Positions 24,601-33,792 of a stretch of DNA of 64,000 bases are shown here, in pieces. The DNA is from an uncultured Helicobacter sp. Lineage in GTDB: Bacteria; Campylobacterota; Campylobacteria; Campylobacterales; Helicobacteraceae. The stretch is from NCBI RefSeq assembly GCF_937906905.1, contig NZ_CALERY010000034.1, positions 1 through 64,000 on the forward strand, read 5' to 3'. Positions within the stretch are counted from its first letter, which is position 1, and each line of letters opens with the position of its first letter. Both the position numbers and the translations under genes were made by a program. The notes under the pieces are model-generated. The model saw only the letters and a list, made by a program, of their open reading frames with translations, was not told the origin of the DNA and did not search any database.

Positions 24601-25370
24601 TGGGCACACTCTTTGGCTCGACTTGGGATTTAGCGCTTGGACAAACAAGTGGGAATATCGGCTTCTATGGTGGGTATGAGTATATCTACAATGGCTATAA
24701 GCAAGCCCATATCGATGCCCAAGGACACACAGGCTTCCTAGGGCTTAGATTCTCCCATATCTTTGCTAAGACTAAGCTAGCAGGATTCTACTATATGGCT
24801 GATGTCAATGGTGGCTATAGTGATATGTCTGTAGGACAAGATATGAATGGTATGCGATTTAGTGCTAATGTAGGGAATATCAACTTTGGCTCATCATTGA
24901 GACTAGGCTCATCTGTGTATATGTATGGAAGCAAATCTATCCTCTTCCCTTCAGTTGGTGTAGGTGTAGAGGGTGGCTATCTAGGAGAGTTTGAGATGAG
25001 GACAGACCGCTCTGGTGAGCTACGCTATGGAGGACTAAGCCAAGGCTATGCTGTTACTTATGCCCAAGCAAATCTCAACTACTACCAAGAGTATGGCAAA
25101 AGGATTTCTACTACACTAGGTGGTGGATTTAGGTATCTAATGAATACAGATATAAACATTATGCCAACACTCAATGGCAAGGCTTATACCATTGATGAAA
25201 AGACAGGTAGAGCAGCAGCAGTGCATTTAGCACCATTTTTCTACCAAGGCACCTTTGTGATAAATTACCACACAGACAAAGCAGGAAACTTCTCTGCAGG
25301 CTATGTGGTAGTAGGTGGGGAGTTAGGGATTACGCATAATGCTTCTGTAAGGTGGCATTACTTTTTCTAA
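21677..25370 (+). CDS. Phase-variable autotransporter (type V secretion), OFF
   Basis: Surface protein. ATG 21677 lies 5 nt after AAGGAG. A run of 13 G (21714-21726) 12 codons in sends translation to a stop at once. With 12 (or 15) G the frame continues through a proper signal peptide (RFSQKVALSIACISCLSLTN ending LYA) into a 1230-aa protein. The passenger has Gly/Thr/Asn-rich beta-helix-like repeats (about residues 70-560) and a Lys/Asp/Ala-rich segment of KAKWDKD-type repeats with proline-rich joints (about 600-935). The C-terminal 285 residues form a beta-barrel beginning VQGDFFIRAYGG and ending in WHYFF, the terminal Phe typical of outer-membrane barrels. Likely adhesin; the ligand is unknown. 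Confidence 0.88.
21714..21726 (+). repeat. G13 contingency tract in the autotransporter leader
   Basis: Thirteen G immediately after codon AAC-like context (Tyr-Lys-Arg). The present length gives an 18-residue peptide ending GGGGK. Twelve G joins the start codon to the signal peptide frame. Confidence 0.9.
23763..23969 (+). repeat. 207-bp in-frame direct repeat, copy A
   Basis: Nearly identical to 24189-24395 (offset exactly 426 bp, 142 codons), with as little as one or two base differences seen, such as TACGAC versus TATGAC. A diverged version (23970-24188) lies between. The repeat encodes a Pro-rich joint plus a Lys-rich helix. Confidence 0.85.
24189..24395 (+). repeat. 207-bp in-frame direct repeat, copy B
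   Basis: Second copy of the repeat starting at 23763. Recombination between the copies would delete or add 142 residues without changing frame, shortening or lengthening the stalk-like Lys-rich segment. Confidence 0.85.
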
Positions 25371-25384
25371 AAGGCGTTGGCTTT

Positions 25385-25422
25385 CTAAAGAAACCTGCTG
25401 CGGCTGCGCTTGCTTTGCCACG
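25385..25422 (-). repeat. Right inverted repeat flanking the autotransporter locus
   Basis: Reverse complement of the 21544-21578 repeat with minor differences (38 versus 35 bp). It starts 15 bp after the autotransporter stop codon. Confidence 0.65.
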
Positions 25423-25505
25423 AAAATTCTTGCGGATTTTCTCGCAAGTGAGAGAGATGGGGCGTAAGGCTAGAATCTGCGCTTTGGGACTCTTTGTAGC
25501 TATGC

Positions 25506-26228
25506 TTAAGAGTCTTTGGTAGATTTTCTAGCGTGGGCTAGGATATTGAGCAGCTCCACGCCAAGTGAGAAAAACATCGCAAAATACACATAGCCACGCG
25601 GGATTTCAAAGTGAAGCCCATCGGCAAGCAGCACAATGCCAACGATGAGTAAAAATGCTAGGGCTAGAATCTTTAGCGTGGGGTAGGTGTCGATAAACTT
25701 TGAAATAACTTCAGCGGCAAACATCATCATAAGCACTGCGATGATGATAGCCAAAACCATGACTTCCAAATGTTCTGCCATACCCACAGCGGTGATGACA
25801 GAATCTAGCGAGAAGACAATATCGATGATCCCTATTTGCACAATCGTGCTAAAAAGCCCGGCATGCTTGCTCTTTATGGTGTGGGATTCTGGCGCGTGGG
25901 TGATGTGGTTGTGGATTTCTTGCACGCTTTTATACATAAGAAAAAGCCCCCCGGTGATAAGTACAATATCGCGCCCAGAGATAGCAAGCCCAAGCACGCT
26001 AAAAAGCGGCGCTGTAAGCTTGGTAATCCAAAAAAGCGCACCAAGCAGGGCAATGCGCGTGATAAGCGCGAATCCTAGCCCTAGAATCCGTGCTTTGCGC
26101 TGCTGGTGCTTAGGCAGTCTTGCGACTAAAATAGCTAGGAAGATGAGATTATCCACGCCTAGCACGATTTCTAGCAGCACTAGTGTGAGCAGGGAAGCCC
26201 ATACTTGCGGGTCAGCGAGCAGTGCCAT
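25506..26228 (-). CDS. TerC-family integral membrane protein
   Basis: A 240-aa protein with seven or more hydrophobic helices. The family signature is present: EIVLGVDNLIFLAILVARLP near residues 20-39 and the mirrored IVFSLDSVITAVGMAEHLEV near 135-154, each placing an Asp inside a helix. Members are linked to metal, especially manganese, export. Its ATG overlaps the stop of corA by one base (TAATG), so the two metal-related membrane proteins are translationally coupled. Confidence 0.88.
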   Translation of the reverse strand: MALLADPQVWASLLTLVLLEIVLGVDNLIFLAILVARLPKHQQRKARILGLGFALITRIALLGALFWITKLTAPLFSVLGLAISGRDIVLITGGLFLMYKSVQEIHNHITHAPESHTIKSKHAGLFSTIVQIGIIDIVFSLDSVITAVGMAEHLEVMVLAIIIAVLMMMFAAEVISKFIDTYPTLKILALAFLLIVGIVLLADGLHFEIPRGYVYFAMFFSLGVELLNILAHARKSTKDS

Positions 26229-27187
26229 TATAGCCAGCCCTTTTTCTTAAAGTAGATGATGGGAATGACGGTGGAGATGATCATCACCACGATGACTAGC
26301 GGATAGCCAAATTCCCACTCAAGCTCGGGCATGTATTTGAAGTTCATTCCATAAATCGTGCCAACAAGTGTGGGGGGCATCATCGCCATAGTCGCCACGG
26401 TAAAAAGCTTGATAATCTTGTTTTGCTCGATATTGACACGGCTGGCAAAGAGGCTTTGGGTATTATCGAGCATATTGAGATTGACGGTGGTAAATTCTAC
26501 AAGTGAGTTTAAGTCCTTTAGCACGATACTTAGGTCCTTTTTGATCTCAGGATCGACTTTGTAGCTTTTGAGCAGTGCTGTAATGGCACGCCGCTTGTCA
26601 AAGAGCGAGTCGCGCACGCTAAGGTTAAACTCCTGCAAGTTTGAGAGCTTGGCGAGCTGGGCGGTGTGATCGCTTGCTTCTTCGTCAAAGACCGCTTTGC
26701 GCAGTAGCTTGGTAAGCTGCGCTGCTCCTTCTAGCATATCGGCATCTTGCTCCACACGCACTTCAAAGATTTTACTGATGAGATCAAAGCCATCTTCAAA
26801 ATTTTTGGGGCTGATAAGCACGCTTTGCTGGATTTCGTTAAATACTTTGAAATCTGCGTAGCGAATGGTAAAAAGTATGCCTTGAAAGAGAATGAAAGTA
26901 ACGGTTTCGTTGTGCAAATCCATTGTAGTGGAGCGCATGAGAAAATAGGTGTTTATCGTAATGCTTTGGGTGTCTTCAAAATACCGCGCGGACTGCTCAA
27001 TCTCCTCTCGCTCTTCTTTTGTAGGGATATCGAGTGCGTAGGTTTGGGCGATGTAGGAGACTTCAGCGCTCGATGGGCGCAATAAATCGATCCACAGCAC
27101 GCCTTGGGGGAGTGCTAGGCTCTCTGCGCTGCTGATATCTTTTCTACAAACTGCGCCATCTTTTTTGAAAAACACATTCATCATCAC
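26228..27187 (-). CDS. corA: Magnesium/cobalt transporter CorA
   Basis: Pentameric inner-membrane divalent cation channel. The long cytoplasmic domain (about residues 1-255) is followed by two C-terminal helices. The signature YGMNF closes the first helix (TIYGMNFKYMPELEWEFGYP) and a Lys-rich tail (FKKKGWL) ends the protein. Length 319 aa is standard. Three Met codons open the frame; I keep the first. Coupled to the downstream TerC gene by a one-base overlap. Confidence 0.93.
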   Translation of the reverse strand: MMMNVFFKKDGAVCRKDISSAESLALPQGVLWIDLLRPSSAEVSYIAQTYALDIPTKEEREEIEQSARYFEDTQSITINTYFLMRSTTMDLHNETVTFILFQGILFTIRYADFKVFNEIQQSVLISPKNFEDGFDLISKIFEVRVEQDADMLEGAAQLTKLLRKAVFDEEASDHTAQLAKLSNLQEFNLSVRDSLFDKRRAITALLKSYKVDPEIKKDLSIVLKDLNSLVEFTTVNLNMLDNTQSLFASRVNIEQNKIIKLFTVATMAMMPPTLVGTIYGMNFKYMPELEWEFGYPLVIVVMIISTVIPIIYFKKKGWL

Positions 27188-27258
27188 TCTCTCCTATCGC
27201 GCCAGGCTTGCGCTACTACTCATCAAAAGACAAAGCCAATTGCATTTGAAGCGCTGGG

Positions 27259-28470
27259 CTATTTTTTGTCCAGCACCTCAAATGCAGGGAGGACCTTGCC
27301 CTCTAAAAGCTCAAGACTTGCTCCTCCACCTGTGGAGATGAAGCTCATATTGTCCCGCTCGCCTGCGCGCTCGATCGCATCGGCTGTATCTCCCCCGCCA
27401 ATCAAGCTAAAGGCGTAGGTGTCTGCGATAGTATGGGCGAGGTTAAATGTCCCCCTTGAAAATTGCGAGATCTCATAGATCCCTAGCGGTCCGTTCCAAA
27501 TGATTGTCTGTGAGGCTTGGATCACTTCGCTAAAGAGCTTAGTCGTGGCAGGTCCCATATCTACTGCCATATAGCCGCTTGGGACATCTTGGGCGGGGGT
27601 GATTTTGATATTAGTATGTGTAGCAATATCATCGGTGCTGACAACATCGACAGGCAGATAGATTTTCACGCCCTTTTGCGCGGCTTTTTGCAAGATATTG
27701 CGCGCTTCATCGATAAGCTCGGTTTCGACAAGCGACTTTGCCATATCAAAGCCAAGTGATGCTAAGAATGTATTGCTCATAGCCCCGCCGATGATGATTT
27801 TATCTACCACATCAAGGATATTTGAGAGTAGCTCGAGCTTGGAGCTTACCTTGCTCCCACCTACGATGAGTAGCACGGGCTTTAGCGGATTTGCCAATGC
27901 TTTGGCAAAGGAGTCGATCTCCTTTTTGAGCAAGAGTCCTGCGACTTTTTGCTCCACAAATTCTGCGATCCCATAGGTGCTGGCGTGCGCGCGGTGGCTT
28001 GTGCCAAAGGCGTCATTGACAAAGACATCACACAAGGAAGCTAGCTTTTTGCTTAGGGTCTCGTCGTTTTTTTCTTCTTCTTTATAGAATCGTATATTTT
28101 CTAGCAGGATAATGCTTCCCTTAGGCGCGCTCTCTTGGAGATCTTTGACCGCTTCAATAGAATCTGCAAATAGCACGCTTGTCTCCAAAAGTCGCTCAAG
28201 ACGCTTGATGATGTGCTTTAGCGAGAGCTCTGGCTGCACGCCTTTGGGGCGTCCTAGGTGGCTGACAAGCACGATGGATTTTGGCTCATTGTCGATGCAG
28301 TAGTTGATCGTAGGCAGGGCTTCTCTAATCCTTGTATCATCGCTAATATCACAATCCTCGTCCATTGGGACATTAAAATCCACGCGGATTAGGATATGTT
28401 TATCGCGTAAATTTATATCTCGTATGGTTTTTACCTGCTGCATAAATGTAATACCAGCGACCTGCTTCAT
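27259..28470 (-). CDS. pgk: Phosphoglycerate kinase
   Basis: Interconverts 1,3-bisphosphoglycerate plus ADP and 3-phosphoglycerate plus ATP in glycolysis and gluconeogenesis. Visible motifs are RVDFNVPMDED, VLVSHLGRPKG, the nucleotide site (LLIVGGSKVSSKLELL) and GGGDTADAIER near the C-terminus, with FISTGGGASLELLEGK. Length 403 aa. AAGGAG lies 6 nt before the ATG at 28470, supporting that start over the Met at codon 10. Unusually the neighbouring gene is not gap; upstream is trmA. Confidence 0.96.
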   Translation of the reverse strand: MKQVAGITFMQQVKTIRDINLRDKHILIRVDFNVPMDEDCDISDDTRIREALPTINYCIDNEPKSIVLVSHLGRPKGVQPELSLKHIIKRLERLLETSVLFADSIEAVKDLQESAPKGSIILLENIRFYKEEEKNDETLSKKLASLCDVFVNDAFGTSHRAHASTYGIAEFVEQKVAGLLLKKEIDSFAKALANPLKPVLLIVGGSKVSSKLELLSNILDVVDKIIIGGAMSNTFLASLGFDMAKSLVETELIDEARNILQKAAQKGVKIYLPVDVVSTDDIATHTNIKITPAQDVPSGYMAVDMGPATTKLFSEVIQASQTIIWNGPLGIYEISQFSRGTFNLAHTIADTYAFSLIGGGDTADAIERAGERDNMSFISTGGGASLELLEGKVLPAFEVLDKK

Positions 28471-28658
28471 AACTACTCCTTCAAGTGGTCTATAATCCTT
28501 GAATCATAGCATAAAAGGCTTTATAATCCCTTGATACCAGCGCATGCAGACACAGGGGCGAGCGGAGATTGGCGGTAAATCGAGTGAGCTAGATTCTGGT
28601 GGGTGTGAAAATGGTGTCAAAAGGCGGTGTAATTGGTGCAAGGGCTTGGTGGGTGGTG

Positions 28659-30125
28659 TTAGCTGGATTTGCGTAGGAGTAGCGCGCATTCTTTGTGGCT
28701 GGTGTGAGGGAACTGATCAAAAAGCGCGAAATGCTCAATGACATGGCTTTGGCACAATATGCGCAAGTCGGCTTCTAGACTTGTTGGGTTGCATGAGATG
28801 TAGATAATGTAGGGGAAGCTTGCTAGGAAGTCAAGCATGGCTTCATCGCCTATACCGCTTCTTGGCGGATCGACAAGCACATGCGAGAATCTAAATTGCT
28901 CAAGCTCCACCCCACGCAAGCGGAAAAACTCCCGCTGCCTGCGCAATGCACTTATGGTCTCTGCTCCGCTAAGGCGTGCGGAAGTGATGTTTGTGATATT
29001 GTTGCGGTGGGCGTTGTGTGCGATGAGTGCATGTGCGGATTTGACGACTTCGGTTACTAGCACTTTGTCAAAGCACTCTGCCAAAGCGATGGAGAAATTA
29101 CCATCTCCACCATACATCTCAAGCAGATCTTCGCGCGTATGGGCGTGGATTTTGCGCTTGACAAAGGAGAGCATGCAGGGATTCATATAGGCATTTGGCT
29201 GGCAGAATCGCCCCTCCTGGCGCAAGTAGGTGTAGGGTTTATCAAGCATAAGCACATCGCAAATCATATCCCTGGTATCAAGTGTGGATTCTCCTTGGTT
29301 TGGGGGCTTGCGCATAGCTGCGCCGGAGTCCATAGAATCTAGGGTGCTAGATTCTGGCACGCTAGATTCTAGGAAGTGAGATTTGGCGGAGGTGGATTCT
29401 GGCGGGGTTGAAGAGAAAATGTGCTTTTGATTTTTGCTTCTGGCGATGAGGGTTAGGGCTTGGATTGTGGCGTGTGGCTGGTGCGGGGGATTTGCTAGTG
29501 GGGGAGGGCAATTTGTGTGGAGGGCTTCGCGCAGGGTTTCAAGCAGGTTGTTTGTAGCGTGGCAGAAGCTAGAATCCAAGGGTTTATGATAGATAAGTGT
29601 GATGATGACATCGCTGTGCTGTGCGTGATCATGCGCGATTGTATAGAGCGTGGTAGTAGAATCTAGTGCTGTTTTCTTTATGGATTGTGGCGGGGTTGCG
29701 GATTTTACCGCAGAGTCTAGCGTGCCAAATCGAGAGCCTAGCACCTCTATGGCATAGATCTTGTGGGAGAGAAGTGGGCTAGATTCTAGCAGGGGCATGA
29801 GCTTTTCTAAGGTGCGTTGGAGGGCTGGGAGGAGAATTGGGCAATTTGAGAGTTTGACCCGAGAGTTATGTCCTCGAGCGCTCATAGAGAGTGAGAGCTT
29901 GGGTGCAGAATCTGGCTTGTAGTCTTTATAAACGCGGAACTCTCCCCTGGCACGATAGCCAGAATCTGGCGAAGCATATATGCTAAGGTGAGGGAGAGTG
30001 TAGGCGCGTAGCAGGGTGCGAAGTGCGGTGGCTTTTGTGGTGAGCGCACTTTTGCTATGTGGGCTGGCGTCTGTGCTTTGAGCAGGATCACACCCGCCAC
30101 ATATCCCTCTAACCTCGCATTTCAT
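28659..30125 (-). CDS. trmA: tRNA (uracil-5-)-methyltransferase TrmA
   Basis: S-adenosylmethionine-dependent enzyme that makes m5U54 in the T-loop of tRNA. The C-terminal methyltransferase domain shows LLEMYGGDGNFSIALA, HVLVDPPRSGIG and the nucleophile motif YISCNPTSL, with the general-base region HKECALLLRK. The protein is 488 aa, about 120 longer than E. coli TrmA. The extra length is mostly Ser/Thr/Pro-rich inserts, the longest at about residues 240-290 (SSVPESSTLDSMDSGAA), encoded by repeated AGATTCT-type words. The N-terminal CGGC cysteines (GICGGC) hint at an RlmD-like cluster remnant. Confidence 0.9.
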   Translation of the reverse strand: MKCEVRGICGGCDPAQSTDASPHSKSALTTKATALRTLLRAYTLPHLSIYASPDSGYRARGEFRVYKDYKPDSAPKLSLSMSARGHNSRVKLSNCPILLPALQRTLEKLMPLLESSPLLSHKIYAIEVLGSRFGTLDSAVKSATPPQSIKKTALDSTTTLYTIAHDHAQHSDVIITLIYHKPLDSSFCHATNNLLETLREALHTNCPPPLANPPHQPHATIQALTLIARSKNQKHIFSSTPPESTSAKSHFLESSVPESSTLDSMDSGAAMRKPPNQGESTLDTRDMICDVLMLDKPYTYLRQEGRFCQPNAYMNPCMLSFVKRKIHAHTREDLLEMYGGDGNFSIALAECFDKVLVTEVVKSAHALIAHNAHRNNITNITSARLSGAETISALRRQREFFRLRGVELEQFRFSHVLVDPPRSGIGDEAMLDFLASFPYIIYISCNPTSLEADLRILCQSHVIEHFALFDQFPHTSHKECALLLRKSS

Positions 30126-30201
30126 ACTTGCTCCTTTGTGTGGCTACTTCTTGCAGTATTTTTCAAGCCTAACTTCACATCAGCTCCTATCTCTTGTAAC
30201 G

Positions 30202-30717
30202 CTACACAGGTGGGAGGATATAGATTGGCTCACAGGGTAGGCAGAAGCTGGATTTTGGCAGGACTGCCGGCGGGGTGAAAGGCGGGCTGTGTGGTGGGTT
30301 TTCACATAGCACACATTCGATATTTGCAGTGATTAGGGCGAGATTTTGCTCTGGGCTTTTGGTGGGGCTAGGCGCTATGTTTTCGCGCATTATGAAGTGT
30401 TTTTTCCCAAAGGCGTAGATGTAGTGCTCTGGCAGGAGAGCGAAGCTGTGTGTGGCGTATAGCGGGATAGACTCTACAATCGCCCAGCTATGCAAAAAAG
30501 TATGTGTGAGTTTCAGTGCGCTAAGATTGCCCGGACCGCTAGCATAGTAAATGCCGCTCACGCGCATGCTTGATTCTCGCAGGCGCTGATACATGAGTGG
30601 CAGGGCAGTTGAGGGCTTCTCATCAATGCTAAAGGACTCTAGCAGCCTATCATCATCATAAATCGCGTAATGCAAGGGAGAGCTGATACATACAACTAGA
30701 AGATTGCAAGCGTGCAT
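30202..30717 (-). CDS. tsaB: tRNA threonylcarbamoyladenosine biosynthesis protein TsaB
   Basis: Scaffold protein of the TsaBDE complex that makes t6A37 in ANN-decoding tRNAs. The N-terminal ASKHA fold is recognisable from ISSPLHYAIYD and the conserved YASGPGNLSALKLTHTFLHSWA, the counterpart of the GPGSFTGLR motif. At 171 aa it is shorter than E. coli TsaB; the second lobe is reduced. Its ATG follows the lpxC stop codon directly (TAA-ATG). Confidence 0.78.
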   Translation of the reverse strand: MHACNLLVVCISSPLHYAIYDDDRLLESFSIDEKPSTALPLMYQRLRESSMRVSGIYYASGPGNLSALKLTHTFLHSWAIVESIPLYATHSFALLPEHYIYAFGKKHFIMRENIAPSPTKSPEQNLALITANIECVLCENPPHSPPFTPPAVLPKSSFCLPCEPIYILPPV

Positions 30718-31611
30718 TTAGCTAATCGCCACTGCTTTTTCAAACTCCGCGACTTTCTCACTTTCCCTAGCAGTTATGACCTCATACGCGCCTTCTTCGT
30801 GCAGAAGCTTTTGGGTGAGCAGGGAGTTTAGCTTATGACTGCCGGCAAAGGAGATATAGCTCCCAAGCAGCGGAATCCCCAAAATCGCCATATCGCCAAT
30901 GGCATCTAGAATCTTATGCCGCACAAACTCCTCTGGATAGCGCAAGCCCTCTTTATTCATAATGCCTGCTTCATCAAGCACGATACAATTATTAAGATTC
31001 CCGCCCTTTGCTAGCCCGATAGAGCGCAAGTAATTGACTTCTTGCAGGAAGCCAAATGTCCTAGCTTTGGCAATTTCATCGATATAGGCAGGCTTAGAAA
31101 AAGTAAAGGTGTATTGCTGCTCTTTGATAGCAGGGTGTGCAAAATCGATAGAAAAGTCAAAAATCGTCTTGTGGCTTGGCTCTAGGCGCACAAACTTTTC
31201 ACCATCGCGCACTTCTATGGGCTTTTTTATCTCTATAAGCTTGCGCGGCTCATCAAACTCCACAATGCCCGCTTCATCAAGCAGCAGACAATGCGCTATG
31301 GAGCTGCCGTCCATTATGGGGACTTCTTCGTTGTTTATGCTGATTTTTAGATTATCAATCCCATAGGCATAAATCGCCGACATCAAATGCTCTATTGTAG
31401 AGACTTTTGCCAAGCCTTTGCCGATGACCGTTGCCATAGTGGTATCAATAATGGATTCTGGCACAAGCGGGATACTCACGCCCAAATCACTGCGGTAAAA
31501 CACAATCCCACTATTTGCCTCTAAAGGCTCTAAAACAAGCGTAACAGGCACGCCCTTATGCAAGCCTATGCCCGTTAGCTCGACTCTTTTTTTAATCGTC
31601 CTTTGCTTCAT
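30718..31611 (-). CDS. lpxC: UDP-3-O-acyl-N-acetylglucosamine deacetylase LpxC
   Basis: Zinc enzyme for the committed step of lipid A synthesis. Motifs visible are TGIGLHKGVPV at the N-terminus, the zinc ligand His in STIEHLMSAIYAYGIDN, the FGFLQEV loop, and RHKILDAIGDMAILG containing the second His and the Asp ligand. Length 297 aa is normal. It sits in a conserved minus-strand run M23 peptidase-minC-lpxC-tsaB, with 22 bp between minC and lpxC. Confidence 0.96.
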   Translation of the reverse strand: MKQRTIKKRVELTGIGLHKGVPVTLVLEPLEANSGIVFYRSDLGVSIPLVPESIIDTTMATVIGKGLAKVSTIEHLMSAIYAYGIDNLKISINNEEVPIMDGSSIAHCLLLDEAGIVEFDEPRKLIEIKKPIEVRDGEKFVRLEPSHKTIFDFSIDFAHPAIKEQQYTFTFSKPAYIDEIAKARTFGFLQEVNYLRSIGLAKGGNLNNCIVLDEAGIMNKEGLRYPEEFVRHKILDAIGDMAILGIPLLGSYISFAGSHKLNSLLTQKLLHEEGAYEVITARESEKVAEFEKAVAIS

Positions 31612-31633
31612 AGAATCCCCCTACACAATTTTC

Positions 31634-32230
31634 CTATATAATCTCTTGGACCGCTATTGTATCGCTATTTTTGATAATGATTTTTAAATGATTGCTGGCA
31701 TTGATTTTAGCGACAATAGGCTCTGGCAAGATAGCATCGCAAAAGATAATATGCCCAGAAGTGAGATTGCGCAAGATAAAAAACTCCCCTTCTACGCGCA
31801 GCACCCCAGCACAATCCCCAAAGACAACAAGACTATGCTTGGCATAAATATATGCTCCGTGCGCTATATCGCCTAAAATCACAGCATTATCTTCTAGCGT
31901 GATCTCCTCTCCACTGCGCACCTTATGGATAAGTGTGCAAGCTTGCTTACTTGGCTGCGGAAGTGGCTGCGGGGCTTGCTTCTCCTGCTTGCCTAGTATA
32001 GAATCTAGGGCTTGTGTAGATTCTAGCTTGGGCTTATTAGGTAGAGTGCCAATAGTGTATAAAAGCCCAAAAGAGCGGCACAACTCCTGCAAGTCCGTAT
32101 CGATAGGTGTGGGAAAGTGCAGGAGAAAGCTTCGCAGTAAAATGGCATTTTTCTCAATAAAGCTGCGCCATTCCGTGCTATCTCCACTCTCAAAGCTTAG
32201 AATTTGTGCGCGATGTTGTCGTGTTTTCAT
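31634..32230 (-). CDS. minC: Septum site-determining protein MinC
   Basis: Inhibitor of FtsZ ring assembly at the poles, acting with MinD. The C-terminal beta-helix domain is clear: HKVRSGEEITLEDNAVILGD, GAYIYAKHSLVVFGDCAG, and FCDAILPEPIVAKI. The N-terminal half is diverged, as usual. Length 198 aa. It begins directly after the TAG of the M23 peptidase gene. minD and minE are not adjacent. Confidence 0.85.
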   Translation of the reverse strand: MKTRQHRAQILSFESGDSTEWRSFIEKNAILLRSFLLHFPTPIDTDLQELCRSFGLLYTIGTLPNKPKLESTQALDSILGKQEKQAPQPLPQPSKQACTLIHKVRSGEEITLEDNAVILGDIAHGAYIYAKHSLVVFGDCAGVLRVEGEFFILRNLTSGHIIFCDAILPEPIVAKINASNHLKIIIKNSDTIAVQEII

Positions 32231-33658
32231 CTACTTAGCTTCTGCATTGATGAGTGATTTGGCTTGTGCCAAAATATCGGTGATATTGTGCTTAATCCAC
32301 CGAGAATCCAGCCACTCGACATTGCGGACATTGAGCCCTTGCACAAGCATACCAAAATGCAAGTGATCGCCAAATGCCCAGCCACTTTGTCCTGTAAGCC
32401 CAGCCACATCGCCAGCAAGCACTTCTTGCTCATTGCCTACAAAAAATTCTTGCAAATGCGCATATAAACTTGCTACGCCAAATCCGTGGCTAACCATAAT
32501 CGTATTGCCATACACGCCTAGCTTTTGCTCTAAAATCACACGCCCATCATTGGCGATGATAATTTTGTCGTTTTTCACGCTTGCGACATCAAGCCCTAGG
32601 TGGATAGACTGACTTGTTTTGCCCTGCGCATTGATATAGGTGCGCTTATCGCCAAATCGCCCCACCACGCTATAACCCTTTAGCGGGATAAATGGACTCC
32701 ACTCAACAGGGAAGCTTGTGTTTTGCGCATCGCTCAAGCAGGCTTGGTGCGCACTTTGTGCGATAATCTCCTCATCTTTTAAACGCACTTGCTCATTGAT
32801 ATACACAAACTTTTCAAAATCATCATCTAGCTCATCAAGCTTAGGCTCATAGCGGATCGCCTTTACCTCACTAATTAAGCTATCCATTTTCTCGCGCAAA
32901 AAATGCTCGTGCAATTTAAGCGTGGAGGCTTGATAGCGCGGGGAAGTGTCTTTGATAAATGGAATAGTAATGCGTCTGGTATTTAGCGCGGTGTCAGAAA
33001 CTTGGATTCTGCCACTGAAGTTTGTGTTGCCCAAGGGCCAGGCTAAAATCACAGCATAATAGCCCTCACGCACAAAAGGGAATGGGATAAAAGTGTTTTT
33101 GCCATTGGTGATTTGGATATCTTTGATATCTACACTATCGATTTTAAAGACCACTAGCGCGCTACCGCCGTAGCTGATTTTGGGCGAGTGGGCAAGGATT
33201 GTGATGGTAGGCTGCTTGGCGTTAATGATAAAATCTAGCTGCTTTAGCAAAGTCGCACCGCTGAAAAAATTCGCATTGCTCCAATCTGTAATAGCTACTT
33301 CATAGCGTAGCTTTGTGTTATCAGGCAGATCGATCTCTGGGCGCGGTAGCCATATTTTAAGCTTCTCTGGGCGGTTGGTAACGACTTCTTCTTGCTCTAG
33401 CACGACAAGCCCATCGCCTGTGGTGGCTTTGATCTTGTAGGATTTGATCTTGCTTTGACTTTGGACTTCGATTGAGATTCTGCGATCTGGATTCCAGGCG
33501 GATTTGTCGCTTATGGCGATTTGCTCGGTGGGGCTTAGGTGCAAGTATGCTTGGGCGGTAATGGGTGTGCTGGTAAATAAATCTAGCGTGTAGAGAAAAA
33601 ATCCAAAAAGCCCTAACGCCACTACCACCAAAAACCGCAGCAAGTTCGATCCGCCCAT
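32231..33658 (-). CDS. M23-family (LytM) metallopeptidase, membrane-anchored
   Basis: Probable periplasmic peptidoglycan endopeptidase. An N-terminal anchor helix (LLRFLVVVALGLFGFFLY) is followed by Ig-like beta domains (about residues 30-250) and a C-terminal LytM domain. Zinc ligands are present in HLGLDVAS (HxxxD) and in SLYAHL...GDHLHFG (HxH), so it should be active, unlike the FtsX-linked protein at 58770. The same gene order with minC and lpxC occurs in H. pylori as I recall. A -10 box lies at 33715-33720. Confidence 0.88.
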   Translation of the reverse strand: MGGSNLLRFLVVVALGLFGFFLYTLDLFTSTPITAQAYLHLSPTEQIAISDKSAWNPDRRISIEVQSQSKIKSYKIKATTGDGLVVLEQEEVVTNRPEKLKIWLPRPEIDLPDNTKLRYEVAITDWSNANFFSGATLLKQLDFIINAKQPTITILAHSPKISYGGSALVVFKIDSVDIKDIQITNGKNTFIPFPFVREGYYAVILAWPLGNTNFSGRIQVSDTALNTRRITIPFIKDTSPRYQASTLKLHEHFLREKMDSLISEVKAIRYEPKLDELDDDFEKFVYINEQVRLKDEEIIAQSAHQACLSDAQNTSFPVEWSPFIPLKGYSVVGRFGDKRTYINAQGKTSQSIHLGLDVASVKNDKIIIANDGRVILEQKLGVYGNTIMVSHGFGVASLYAHLQEFFVGNEQEVLAGDVAGLTGQSGWAFGDHLHFGMLVQGLNVRNVEWLDSRWIKHNITDILAQAKSLINAEAK

Positions 33659-33714
33659 CGCGCAACTCTCCCAAGATTCTGTAATGATTTGTTTTGTGGG
33701 GTTTAGAAGCGCGT

Positions 33715-33756
33715 ATTATACACAACTTCTGCGAGTTTGCGCGATTTTGTTATAAT
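33715..33756. promoter_or_regulatory. Divergent promoters for the M23 peptidase and fcl
   Basis: Minus-strand TATAAT at 33715-33720 and plus-strand TATAAT at 33751-33756. Both are followed by RCGCGCTTC (TATAATACGCGCTTC and TATAATGCGCGCTTC), the same context as the glmS -10 box. Confidence 0.7.
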
Positions 33757-33792
33757 GCGCGCTTCACAAATGTGGCGATTTAAGGAGTGTGT

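Noticed and set aside
28504..28689. Minus-strand open frame of 61 codons between pgk and trmA
   Set aside because: No ribosome site or domain, and it overlaps the end of trmA on the same strand.
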